Assembly: GCA_002392545.1 (NCBI GenBank)
Contig: DGHF01000205.1
Span: 1-11,710, forward strand
DNA length: 11,710 bases
Direction of reading: 5' to 3'
From: Ruminococcus sp. UBA3855
GTDB lineage: Bacteria > Bacillota > Clostridia > Oscillospirales > Ruminococcaceae
Part shown: piece after piece, positions 1 through 7,471 of the stretch
How the letters are laid out: each line of letters opens with the position of its first letter
How positions within the stretch are numbered: position 1 is the stretch's first letter
Translations under genes and position numbers: made by a program
The notes under the pieces: generated by a model
What the model was told of the DNA's origin: nothing
Seen by the model: the letters and a program-made list of their open reading frames with translations, nothing else
Database searches by the model: none

Positions 1-2
1 CA

Positions 3-923
3 ATAATTGACGAACCGGAAGAAACGGCTGTTCCCATCATCCCCGAAACCACTGACCCAATAGAACCCATTTCAACCACCGCACCGCCGGAAACGGATTT
101 CATCACCATGGAGCTGGATATCATCCCGCCAACAGAACACCCCTCCCAGAGCCTTCCAGAGCCTTCAGAACCGCTTGAAACTATCTTACCCATATCAGAA
201 CCCACCTCACCACAAATGCCCTCTGAATCGCCTGCAATCGCTCCTGCTGAGACTGTCCCCGAAACCATTCCACCTATTGAAACCGTTCCCTTCACAGAAT
301 ACCAAGAACCCGCCGAACCTGAACCAACCGAACCAGAAGAACCACCTTTTGACGACCCTGAACCGCCTATGAATTCTCCCACAGCCCCACCCGATACCAC
401 ACAACCAGATACCACTGAACCGCCAATGGATGCAGGGGTACAATTCAAGCATCCGAATGGAAAACTCGTGATAACAGAATCGGAAGACGGTTCACGGTCA
501 ATCGGTTACAGTTGGGGCGAAAATCTCACTGCACAGGAAATTCAGCAACTCCAATATGAGGAGATGAAAGATTTCCCCAATTTGCAGTATTCTTTCAATG
601 ACAGTAGCTATACTTTTGAAATGGGGAGCAGTTACAGCTTTACTTTGACGGATAAGCAAACAGGGGAAGTCATTTATATCAGTCATGCGCCGTATTGGGA
701 GACGTACAATACAATTAGTTCAAAAGGTGTTCGCATTGAAGAGCTTTCTATCAGATTGAAAAATGCCTATGTCGTGGCAATGCCGGAAACAACCATTGAC
801 GGCGTGACAGATTGCCTTTGTACGCTGATTTGGGATACTGGAAAAAGTGTCGGCATGATTTCCGGACTTTACAGCGACTTGAAAAAATATATTAATATTG
901 CGTGGTCACTGTATGTATATTAA
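3..923 (+). CDS. Pro/Glu/Thr-rich linker protein with unrecognised C-terminal domain (5' partial)
   Basis: The frame is open from the first bases of the window, so the gene starts upstream; the first in-window ATG (108) lies inside the low-complexity region and is not a credible start. About 306 residues are visible. Roughly the first 143 are a disordered linker rich in Pro, Glu and Thr with recurring EP, PET and TEP units, typical of spacers in Gram-positive surface proteins. The last ~160 residues form a compact domain with alternating hydrophobic and polar strands and a short helical stretch (AQEIQQLQYEEM). It has no dockerin, membrane segment or sorting signal. I do not recognise this domain. 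The gene ends 17-20 bases before the next start, so it is probably co-transcribed with the two dockerin genes that follow. By inference it is extracellular, with an anchor or signal peptide in the missing N-terminus; a transmembrane sensor or anti-sigma factor with an extracellular domain is another possibility. Confidence 0.8.
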   Translation: MIDEPEETAVPIIPETTDPIEPISTTAPPETDFITMELDIIPPTEHPSQSLPEPSEPLETILPISEPTSPQMPSESPAIAPAETVPETIPPIETVPFTEYQEPAEPEPTEPEEPPFDDPEPPMNSPTAPPDTTQPDTTEPPMDAGVQFKHPNGKLVITESEDGSRSIGYSWGENLTAQEIQQLQYEEMKDFPNLQYSFNDSSYTFEMGSSYSFTLTDKQTGEVIYISHAPYWETYNTISSKGVRIEELSIRLKNAYVVAMPETTIDGVTDCLCTLIWDTGKSVGMISGLYSDLKKYINIAWSLYVY

Positions 924-932
924 CTTGATAAT

Positions 933-938
933 GGAGGT
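933..938 (+). promoter_or_regulatory. Ribosome binding site deciding between two adjacent ATG codons
   Basis: GGAGGT lies just ahead of two consecutive ATG codons at 941 and 944. The spacing is 2 bases to the first and 5 bases to the second, which favours 944. The protein differs by only one Met. Confidence 0.7.
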
Positions 939-943
939 AGATG

Positions 944-2866
944 ATGAAAAAGAAATGGATTGCTAGTATGTTAGCATTGGCACTTTGTGCACAGGTTTCG
1001 GCAATTCCTGTCAAGGCTGAACCTGTGCCGGACGGGGTAGAAATTGAAGACAATTTCCCTTGGGGCTGTGAAGTTATTATGGGAGATTTGGACATGAGCG
1101 GAAAACTTGATGAATTGGACATCAGCATTTTGCAGTCCTATCTTCACAAGAAAATTCATCTCACGAAGGAACAAAATTTTGTAGCGGATTATAATTTTGA
1201 TGGGGTTATCAATGTTGTGGACTTGTGCATGATAAAAAAGGCAGTTTTGGAATCAAAGACAACTTACAAAAATTATACGTTCACTTCACCAGATGAATTA
1301 TACAAGACCGTGTTCAATGTCAAAACCTACGCAAACGGCAGGAGTATTATCAATATCACATGGTACGACCCCGACGGCGATTCTGAACAGGTCAGCGAAT
1401 TTTCAGCAGTTGATTTGAACCCTTTCGAGGATGAAACCAATTATCACTTGAATTGGGGGGAAAATACACTCACTGTTGAATATAAGAATAGCGTTGCTGA
1501 TTTGGATAATGACGGCTTTAACGTGGTGAAATTCGATTATCCAGACAGAACGCTCAAACAGCAGACTTATTCAAGGGAAATTAAAAGTTCTTCCTATCCT
1601 GAAATTATTCAGGTTGATGTAACAGCCAATTGTTACAATGAAATTCGCTATAAAGTCAATGTCAGCATATCCGGCGAAATCATTTATGATTATCCTAGTA
1701 AAGTCGGCGAAAAAATCAGTATCACAACGGATAAAAGTATCAGTGATTACCATGTTACATTCCATTATAACGAAAGTGAATTACGCTGGATTCCCGAAAA
1801 TAATTTGATTATCGTGTACAAAAATGCTGTGATTCCGTCCGAAATCGACACTGAAAACAATACCATTTCATTTGATGCAGTCGGGGGCGATGGGACTTAT
1901 ACAATGGTAGATGCTTATGAATGGTATCGTTCAAAAGGACAATCGACAGAGGGCTATCAATACGAAAAAGGCGATTTCACTAATTATATTTCCGATTGGG
2001 AACGTGCTGGAAAAACCGGCGATATTATGAAACTTGTCAATAAAGATTGGGTTTTGTCTTGTGGGAAAGAATTTCATGTATCGAATGCGGAACAGTTGGC
2101 AGGATTTGTCTATTATTGCAACGCTTGCGATTTGACAGACGGAGAAAAGAAATCTGTCAAGCTCATTTTAGAAGATGACGTTGACCTTTCCGGCTATACA
2201 TGGGCGCAAATCAATAAATTTTACGGGGAAATCAACGGCAACGGTCACACCATCAGCAATATGAAGGTTTCCGGCAGATACGGCGGTATGATTTCCGAAG
2301 GCTATTATGCCAATATCCATGACATCAATATCGAAAATGCCGATATTTCAGGCACAAGAGGAGCTGTCCTTATGGGGTACGCCATGTCAAAAACCTGCAA
2401 ATTTACAAATGTTCATGTTTCGGGGGCTGTCAATGCTTCTAATTCGGACGGCGGTGCAATGGTATCCTACGAAAATGCAAGATGTGCAAATTTTGAAAAT
2501 TGCAGTGCTGACGTGACATTAAACGGCGAACCGCTCCCCTTTTTGTCAAGAGAAGAGTACACGGCTTATCATTATCTGAATGACGGCACGGAAGACCTGA
2601 AAATTACCCTTGATAATGGAATCATTTCCAGAGAGGAAAATGCAAATTATGACCCCTCGAAATTGTCTCTGGTGCTGGTGTACAATGGAAAGCAAATCCT
2701 TGCGGAACATGGTTTCAAGACAACTGAAAAAAGTTTATCAGATTTCAATATGCCCTATTCCGGAACATATCAAATTTTTGTGACCTGTTCCGCAAATGGA
2801 AAAAAGACAAGAATCAGTAATATTGTGACGTTTGTCATGGAAGATGCTGAGCCTGTATTATATTAA
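944..2866 (+). CDS. Secreted dockerin protein with GLUG-like beta-helix region, no recognised catalytic domain
   Basis: This 640-residue protein begins with a signal peptide: KKK, a hydrophobic core, and cleavage probably after VSA or VKA at about residues 20-25. A type I dockerin follows directly at about 46-103. Its two calcium loops read D-L-D-M-S-G and D-Y-N-F-D-G, each with the usual Asp at loop position 12 followed by a helix. Residues ~110-370 are beta-rich and unrecognised. Residues ~377-530 contain a GLUG/right-handed beta-helix-like stretch (INGNGHTISNMKVSG, then repeated I-x-I and Gly-rich turns). Residues ~548-636 look like an Ig-like strand domain. I see no glycosidase, lyase or esterase active site, although a pectate-lyase-like fold cannot be excluded. 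An N-terminal dockerin is less usual than a C-terminal one. The gene is second in an operon, with the next start 13 bases after its stop. The likely role is an exported, scaffoldin-docked binding or structural subunit (inference). Confidence 0.85.
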   Translation: MKKKWIASMLALALCAQVSAIPVKAEPVPDGVEIEDNFPWGCEVIMGDLDMSGKLDELDISILQSYLHKKIHLTKEQNFVADYNFDGVINVVDLCMIKKAVLESKTTYKNYTFTSPDELYKTVFNVKTYANGRSIINITWYDPDGDSEQVSEFSAVDLNPFEDETNYHLNWGENTLTVEYKNSVADLDNDGFNVVKFDYPDRTLKQQTYSREIKSSSYPEIIQVDVTANCYNEIRYKVNVSISGEIIYDYPSKVGEKISITTDKSISDYHVTFHYNESELRWIPENNLIIVYKNAVIPSEIDTENNTISFDAVGGDGTYTMVDAYEWYRSKGQSTEGYQYEKGDFTNYISDWERAGKTGDIMKLVNKDWVLSCGKEFHVSNAEQLAGFVYYCNACDLTDGEKKSVKLILEDDVDLSGYTWAQINKFYGEINGNGHTISNMKVSGRYGGMISEGYYANIHDINIENADISGTRGAVLMGYAMSKTCKFTNVHVSGAVNASNSDGGAMVSYENARCANFENCSADVTLNGEPLPFLSREEYTAYHYLNDGTEDLKITLDNGIISREENANYDPSKLSLVLVYNGKQILAEHGFKTTEKSLSDFNMPYSGTYQIFVTCSANGKKTRISNIVTFVMEDAEPVLY

Positions 2867-2871
2867 GGAGG
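2865..2871 (+). promoter_or_regulatory. Strong ribosome binding site overlapping the upstream stop codon
   Basis: AAGGAGG shares its first two bases with the TAA stop of the preceding gene and sits 8 bases before ATG 2880. It fixes 2880 as the start rather than the in-frame ATG at 2832, which lies within the upstream coding sequence and has no comparable site. The overlap suggests coupled translation. Confidence 0.85.
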
Positions 2872-2879
2872 TTTTTACA

Positions 2880-4475
2880 ATGAGAAAAAACAAGAAAATG
2901 ATTGCCCTGTTTTCAGCGGTCTTGCTTGCCTTTCAGGCTTTGCCGATTTCCGCCGATGCAACCCACTATGAGACAATTTCGGCATTTTCAATGCCTGACT
3001 GGATTCCGAAAAGCTTTTCGGAGACCATGAAATTCGAGAATACTTATGGTAATACCCATATTGAAGATGATATGATTTGTTTGATTAAGAAAAAAGATAA
3101 CAGTGGCAAATACCACTATGATACCAAAATCAATGATTCTTTGGTTTCGGAATTGCCGATTGCTGAACCTGTAGTTTTTGACATTGAAGAAGGTGCAACG
3201 GTTTATTCAGTCAATGAAAAGTTTGATGTTTACACCGAAACTTTCAGTTTTGAAATGCCCTCAGAGGATGACCCTAATTATAAGCAGATTTGTGAAGAAT
3301 TGGGCATTCCTAGCGATTATCGTTTTACCCCTTATGTCAATTGGGATTATGAAGTTGTGGTTTTGATTCCGCACGAATTGGGAACGTATGATGTCACATT
3401 TTTGGAGGGCGACGATACCGACAGGGCATACCCCTCAATCAACTATTCCTTTGAATTTGCTGAATCCATCACTGAAACAGATTGGTGGAATTTCCTCCCC
3501 GACTGCATGAATGAATACTATGCTTTCAACAGACAATATGGTGAAGTGGCAACCCTGAACGGCTATATCATTTACTGCGGATATGTGGCTAGTGACGGCG
3601 GTTATTCCCTCGCCCTGAATCAGACAGGCACAGCGAAAATTGAGGAAGTATTGAATACCACTGTTAGCAATGATTCTGTGATTCCGCTTCCCCCAGGGAA
3701 TAGCTACCCTGAACTCCATGTATATAAGCCTGTCACTTCCGGCACGGTTCGCACAGAATTTAATCAGGTTCGCACATGGGAAGAAAACCCCACTCCCGTT
3801 GACCAGACTGTCAAAGCCTATGAAATCAGTTCCAACGGCGCAATTCAGGAAATTGACGAAAGTCAGGTCATGGAACTGAATCTCGGTGACTGCAATCTTG
3901 ACGGTAATTTCAGCCTGTTGGATGTGATTGCACTCAAAAAATGGCTTGTCGGGGCTGGTTCACTGGACTGTTGGCAGAATGCCGATTTGAACAAAGACAA
4001 CAAAGTCAACATCATTGACCTTGCCTTGATGAAACAAAAACTCATCAGTCAAACATCACAAATTCACACCACCGTTGAAGTTCCTGATACAGTCGTTCTC
4101 ACAAATCAGCTTGCATTAACTCCGCAGTATAGTGAAATTGGCATTGCAAATGGATGGAGTACCATTTCATTTTATGTGAGAGAGAATTATTTCAACTATG
4201 ACAATTTACAGGAAACGGATGTTCCCTTTATTCAGCTGTATAATGCTGATACTGGCGAAATGGTCGCTGAAATGTATGATGACGGCAACTCCGAACACGG
4301 CGATGATACCGCTGGAGATAGAACATGGTCTTGCAAAGCGAAAGTGGATGCCCGTGCAGAGGGACAGCATCATTATTTTGCAGTTGCTGGCATTCATGTA
4401 GAATCCGGTTCACCTGTTGAGAGTGTCCGCTCCGAAACCACAACTTTGACAGTGACCGAAGTTCCTGCACCTTAA
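2880..4475 (+). CDS. Secreted protein with internal dockerin and choice-of-anchor-X-like C-terminal domain
   Basis: This 531-residue protein has a clear signal peptide (MRKNKK, hydrophobic core, cleavage near ISADA at ~25-27). Residues ~30-330 are an unrecognised, acidic, aromatic-rich region. A type I dockerin lies at ~334-389, with calcium loops D-C-N-L-D-G and D-L-N-K-D-N; the second loop has Asn where Gly is usual at position 6. The C-terminal ~130 residues contain MYDDGNSEHGDDTAGD, close to the DDG..GD..AGDG signature of choice-of-anchor X domains, with beta-strands on both sides. No catalytic module is recognised. It is the last gene of the operon and is followed 23 bases later by a strong terminator. 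An internal dockerin flanked by two non-enzymatic regions suggests a cellulosome-docked accessory or adhesive protein (inference); an unrecognised enzyme in residues 30-330 is possible. Confidence 0.85.
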   Translation: MRKNKKMIALFSAVLLAFQALPISADATHYETISAFSMPDWIPKSFSETMKFENTYGNTHIEDDMICLIKKKDNSGKYHYDTKINDSLVSELPIAEPVVFDIEEGATVYSVNEKFDVYTETFSFEMPSEDDPNYKQICEELGIPSDYRFTPYVNWDYEVVVLIPHELGTYDVTFLEGDDTDRAYPSINYSFEFAESITETDWWNFLPDCMNEYYAFNRQYGEVATLNGYIIYCGYVASDGGYSLALNQTGTAKIEEVLNTTVSNDSVIPLPPGNSYPELHVYKPVTSGTVRTEFNQVRTWEENPTPVDQTVKAYEISSNGAIQEIDESQVMELNLGDCNLDGNFSLLDVIALKKWLVGAGSLDCWQNADLNKDNKVNIIDLALMKQKLISQTSQIHTTVEVPDTVVLTNQLALTPQYSEIGIANGWSTISFYVRENYFNYDNLQETDVPFIQLYNADTGEMVAEMYDDGNSEHGDDTAGDRTWSCKAKVDARAEGQHHYFAVAGIHVESGSPVESVRSETTTLTVTEVPAP

Positions 4476-4498
4476 TCAGGTAAGACCTCCATAATATG

Positions 4499-4539
4499 GA
4501 ATCCGGCACAATGTTTCCGAACTGTGCCGGATTCTTTTT
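4499..4539 (+). terminator. Rho-independent terminator of the dockerin operon
   Basis: Perfect 12-bp inverted repeat: GAATCCGGCACA at 4499-4510 pairs with TGTGCCGGATTC at 4523-4534 across a 12-base loop, followed by a T5 run. It closes the + strand three-gene unit and separates it from the CDF gene. Confidence 0.92.
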
Positions 4540-4615
4540 GAATATTATTGGCTTATTCCGTAAAAAATCTTTCCGGAGAGGGCGAATAAAAAATAATCTG
4601 TTCACAGAATGTCTC

Positions 4616-4644
4616 TTGACAAAGGGGTAAAAATCTGGTACAAT
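4616..4644 (+). promoter_or_regulatory. Near-consensus sigma-70 promoter of the CDF gene
   Basis: TTGACA at 4616-4621 and TACAAT at 4639-4644 are separated by exactly 17 bases. The start of transcription would fall near 4651, giving a leader of about 28 bases before ATG 4679. The ATG at 4643, which opens the longest frame, lies inside the -10 box and so cannot be the translation start from this promoter. Confidence 0.8.
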
Positions 4645-4669
4645 GAGAATAATATTTCAATGTACCAGA
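4634..4669. repeat. 9-bp inverted repeat spanning the -10 box and ribosome binding site
   Basis: TCTGGTACA (4634-4642) and TGTACCAGA (4661-4669) are exact reverse complements separated by 18 bases. The left arm overlaps the -10 box and the right arm enters the AGAGGT ribosome binding site (4667-4672). Because the predicted transcript starts at about 4651, the left arm is not in the RNA, so a DNA-binding regulator site fits better than an mRNA hairpin. No regulator family is identified. Confidence 0.6.
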
Positions 4670-4678
4670 GGTATTGCC

Positions 4679-5824
4679 ATGCTATTGACAAACAGAACCG
4701 AACAAGAGGAAAGCCGTGACAAAATCATTGTCCGAACAAGCATTATTGGAATTATTGCCAATGTCTTTCTGGCAGGATTCAAAGCCGTGGTGGGGATTCT
4801 TTCGAATTCCATTGCCATCACAATGGATGCTGTGAACAATTTGAGTGATGCAGGCTCTTCCCTGTTTACGATTATCGGAACAAAATTAGCCCAGAAACAA
4901 CCCGACAAAAAACACCCTTGGGGACATGGAAGAATTGAATATCTGAGTGCAATGCTGATTTCTGTCATTGTGCTTTATGCCGGAGTAGTTTCTTTAACGG
5001 AGTCGGTGAAAAAAATCATTTCGCCAGAAGTTCCGGATTATTCTGCAATATCGCTTGTGATTGTGGCGGTTGCCGTCGTTGTGAAAATTGTTCTGGGGCA
5101 GTTTGTCAAGAAAACAGGCGAAAAAGTCAACTCTGATTCCCTTATCAATTCCGGAACAGATGCCACAATGGATTCCATTATTTCAGCTTCCACATTGGTA
5201 GCATCCATCATTTATCTGTTATCGGGCATTAGTCTGGAAGCGTGGCTTGGAGCTGTGATTTCAGGGGTTATCATCAAATCCGGAATTGATATGCTGAAAG
5301 ATACAATTTCGGAGATTCTCGGCGAACGTATCAGCCACGAAACAGCAAAGGCAATTCATCAATGTATCATGGAATTTCCGGAGGTCAAAGGTGTTTATGA
5401 TATGATATTCCATGATTATGGACCTGACAGAGTGAACTGCTCCGCACATATCGAAGTACCCGACACCATGAGCATGGAACGCCTTGACCAGCTAGAAAGA
5501 GAAATTGCAATGAAAGTTTATCGTGAACATGATGTGATTGTCACGGCTTTGGGAATTTATGCTGTCAATACAGACGAAAATTCTAAATTTTCCGAAGTGC
5601 GGAATCAGATTTATCAAAATGTCATGGAAATTGCACACGTCATTCAGATACATGGCTTTTATCTGGACGAAGCAGAAAAACGAATTCAGTTTGACGTGAT
5701 TGTTGATTTTGATGCAGAAGACAGAAATTCCGTACACAAGCAAGTCATTGAAACAGTGAAAAAATTATATCCTGATTATCAAATTTTATGTACATTAGAT
5801 ACAGATTTCAGCGTGAGTGAGTAA
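4679..5824 (+). CDS. Cation diffusion facilitator family metal efflux transporter
   Basis: Membrane protein of 381 residues in the CDF family, which exports divalent metal ions by proton exchange. Six membrane segments lie at roughly 21-41, 43-68, 87-108, 122-143, 160-182 and 184-204. The metal-site motifs are DAVNNLSDAGSS in TM2 (Asn53, Asp57) and DATMD in TM5 (Asp161, Asp165), with the conserved HPWGHGR loop at ~79. An Asn/Asp plus Asp/Asp set resembles manganese-type (MntE-like) CDFs rather than the His/Asp zinc type; this is inferred from motifs only. The cytoplasmic C-terminus holds two successive CDF-type domains (~219-298 and ~303-378), making it longer than the usual ~300 residues. 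ATG 4679 is chosen because it has AGAGGT 6 bases upstream, while the in-frame ATG 4643 sits in the -10 box. It is monocistronic, with its own promoter and terminator. Confidence 0.93.
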   Translation: MLLTNRTEQEESRDKIIVRTSIIGIIANVFLAGFKAVVGILSNSIAITMDAVNNLSDAGSSLFTIIGTKLAQKQPDKKHPWGHGRIEYLSAMLISVIVLYAGVVSLTESVKKIISPEVPDYSAISLVIVAVAVVVKIVLGQFVKKTGEKVNSDSLINSGTDATMDSIISASTLVASIIYLLSGISLEAWLGAVISGVIIKSGIDMLKDTISEILGERISHETAKAIHQCIMEFPEVKGVYDMIFHDYGPDRVNCSAHIEVPDTMSMERLDQLEREIAMKVYREHDVIVTALGIYAVNTDENSKFSEVRNQIYQNVMEIAHVIQIHGFYLDEAEKRIQFDVIVDFDAEDRNSVHKQVIETVKKLYPDYQILCTLDTDFSVSE

Positions 5825-5827
5825 ACC

Positions 5828-5865
5828 AAAAAACACAGCCCTCATTTTCGGGAGCTGTGTTTTTT
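5828..5865. terminator. Bidirectional terminator between convergent genes
   Basis: AAAAAACACAGC at 5828-5839 pairs perfectly with GCTGTGTTTTTT at 5854-5865. The A-rich left arm and T-rich right arm give a U-tract in both directions. It begins 3 bases after the CDF stop and lies 15 bases beyond the end of the minus-strand GH5 gene, so it can serve both. Confidence 0.92.
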
Positions 5866-5880
5866 GCAGGTATTATAGTA

Positions 5881-6822
5881 TTATAAATTTTGTACAATTT
5901 CATCATGAACAGAATTCAATCTGGGAGAAGACAGGCTGAAATCCATGTCCTTGTAAGTCCATGCACATCTTCCAATACCGTACTTTTCGAATACACTGTG
6001 AATCACTTTGAACCATTCAAGGGTATCTTTTGCCGGAACAATGTCAATGACTCCATATTCACCGCAATACAAAGCTGTCTGATTTTCTTTTGCCTTTTGG
6101 ATAGCAGTTGAAAAAAGCTCTTCGAAATATTCTGGTGTGATGTTGCTTTCGTTGAAACGATAGCGTTTTTCAGGCTGAATTGCACTTGTCCAGTATGCGC
6201 CCTGATGGGTGAATTTCAAAGGCTCATAACAGTGCATATTATAAATCACATTTTCATCATAGGGCTTTTCTAACTCCTTGACAGTTTCGGCACTGTTATT
6301 CCAGTAACTTCCAACCAGAATCAGCGTTTTAGGAGCAAACAGACGAATTCTGCGGATACATTCTTTCACAATGCGATTCCATGCAGGGAGATATTTTTTT
6401 TCGGTGATTTCGTTGAGCAGTTCGAAAGCAATTTCCTCATGCTGTACGCCGTAATGCTGTGCAATGCGCTCCCACAACTGATAGAAATTTTCCTGAAAGT
6501 CGGGATTGTCGAAAAATCCCTTTTCATCTTCGCCGTAGTCGTCGAAAGAAAATCCCTTTGTCTTGTGCAAATCCAACACTACATGAAGATGATACTTCTG
6601 ACAGATGGAGAATACTTCATCCAGTCGCTTGAAACCGTCTTCACGTTCCAATATATTGTAATCTACCGGAATTCTCACATGGTCAATACCCCAGCCGGAA
6701 ACTTTTGCAATGTCAGATTCTTTAATGAAGTCATTCAGACGCTCTGTGCTGTAATCGCACTGTGAAAACCATCCTCCGAGGTTGATACCCTTATAAAATC
6801 CTTTTTCCTTCAAGTTGAGCAT
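5881..6822 (-). CDS. Cytoplasmic glycoside hydrolase family 5 (cellulase-like) enzyme
   Basis: 313-residue single-domain GH5 (beta/alpha)8-barrel enzyme that hydrolyses beta-1,4-linked glucan or mannan-type chains with retention. Visible motifs in order are KGINLGGW (11-18), HVRIPVDY (48-55, conserved Arg50), VVLDLH (81-86), ELLNE with Asn137 and acid/base Glu138, HCYEP (197-201), CGEYG with nucleophile Glu255, and WTYKDMDF (288-295). Length is normal for a bare catalytic domain. There is no signal peptide, dockerin or binding module, so it should act inside the cell, probably on imported oligosaccharides; the substrate cannot be read from the sequence. ATG 6822 has AAAGGGG 8 bases upstream. 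It lies 117 bases downstream of the Sel1-repeat gene on the same strand with no terminator hairpin between, so read-through is possible. It converges on the CDF gene. Confidence 0.93.
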   Translation of the reverse strand: MLNLKEKGFYKGINLGGWFSQCDYSTERLNDFIKESDIAKVSGWGIDHVRIPVDYNILEREDGFKRLDEVFSICQKYHLHVVLDLHKTKGFSFDDYGEDEKGFFDNPDFQENFYQLWERIAQHYGVQHEEIAFELLNEITEKKYLPAWNRIVKECIRRIRLFAPKTLILVGSYWNNSAETVKELEKPYDENVIYNMHCYEPLKFTHQGAYWTSAIQPEKRYRFNESNITPEYFEELFSTAIQKAKENQTALYCGEYGVIDIVPAKDTLEWFKVIHSVFEKYGIGRCAWTYKDMDFSLSSPRLNSVHDEIVQNL

Positions 6823-6874
6823 ATCAACAGCCCCTTTCGTGCTTTTTTATGATAATAACACAAAAACACACAAA

Positions 6875-6904
6875 AGTATAGTAACCTCTTGACAATCATA
6901 GTAA
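6875..6904 (-). promoter_or_regulatory. Weak candidate promoter of the GH5 gene with a direct repeat
   Basis: On the minus strand, TATACT (6875-6880) could be a -10 box, with a poor -35 match (TTACTA, 6899-6904) 18 bases upstream. TTACTAT occurs twice, at 6878-6884 and 6898-6904, with a 20-bp period, overlapping the -10 and -35 positions. The region is very AT-rich, so chance matches are likely. Confidence 0.3.
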
Positions 6905-6939
6905 TTTTTTGCAATCAAATTATTTGAACCTGAGAAAAT

Positions 6940-7458
6940 TTATTTTTTCTTTGAAGAAAGATACAATCCAATGGACGGAGAAAATAAAGAAAGTAAATAA
7001 CCAATTGTTTGTAATCCTGCTTTTAAAACACTCACACTAAAAATAATTTTCAAAACAAACAATCCAAATTTTAAAAATCCGTTTGTTGGTGATAAATAAG
7101 TCAAGCCCATAAAAAAGAAAATATTGATTGCAAGCGGAATCAATGAACCAATCAAACCAGTAAATCTTCTTGCAAGGTAACGTTTTTTGGCATCTTTAGA
7201 ACCGTTTACCGTTGCTGCTGCAAGCCATTTGTCTGCCTCTTTATTTCCACTGTTGAGATAACAGAGAAAAAGTGCGTATTGTGCATCAGTGTGGGCTTGA
7301 TTTGCAGCCTTTAAGTACCATTCTTCTGCTTTTGCCATATTACTTGTTACACCTAATCCATTTTGATAACAAACTGCTACCTGATACTGTGCCTGAGGGT
7401 CTCCGCCCTCTGCAAGCTGTAATAATTCCTCCGAAAATGCCAATTTCTGATTTTCCAT
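6940..7458 (-). CDS. Sel1-like repeat protein with two C-terminal membrane segments
   Basis: 172-residue protein. Residues ~15-90 contain Sel1-like helical repeats: GDPQAQYQVAVCYQNGLGV, then AKAEEWYLKAANQ, then HTDAQYALFLCYLNSGN and EADKWLAAA. Sel1 repeats act as protein-interaction scaffolds. A basic stretch (KKRYLARR) is followed by two hydrophobic segments at ~99-121 and ~128-158, and the protein ends in SSKKK. The repeat domain is therefore probably cytoplasmic and tethered to the membrane by a hairpin. No catalytic residues are seen and the specific function is unknown. ATG 7458 has AAAGGAG 8 bases upstream. A short leader ORF ends directly on that ribosome binding site. The GH5 gene lies 117 bases downstream on the same strand. 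Confidence 0.85.
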   Translation of the reverse strand: MENQKLAFSEELLQLAEGGDPQAQYQVAVCYQNGLGVTSNMAKAEEWYLKAANQAHTDAQYALFLCYLNSGNKEADKWLAAATVNGSKDAKKRYLARRFTGLIGSLIPLAINIFFFMGLTYLSPTNGFLKFGLFVLKIIFSVSVLKAGLQTIGYLLSLFSPSIGLYLSSKKK

Positions 7459-7471
7459 TTCCTATACTCCT

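Noticed and set aside
2832..2834. ATG as the start of the second dockerin gene
   Set aside because: It lies inside the preceding gene and adds 16 residues ahead of a normal signal peptide; AAGGAGG points to 2880.
4228..4605. 125-codon minus-strand frame across the operon end
   Set aside because: It runs through the perfect terminator hairpin and the dockerin gene's C-terminal coding region and has no protein features.
4643..4645. ATG as the CDF start
   Set aside because: It overlaps the -10 box of the gene's promoter; ATG 4679 has a ribosome binding site.
4540..4678. Manganese (yybP-ykoY) or other riboswitch ahead of the CDF gene
   Set aside because: The predicted leader is only about 28 bases, too short for a riboswitch, and no fitting structure is seen.
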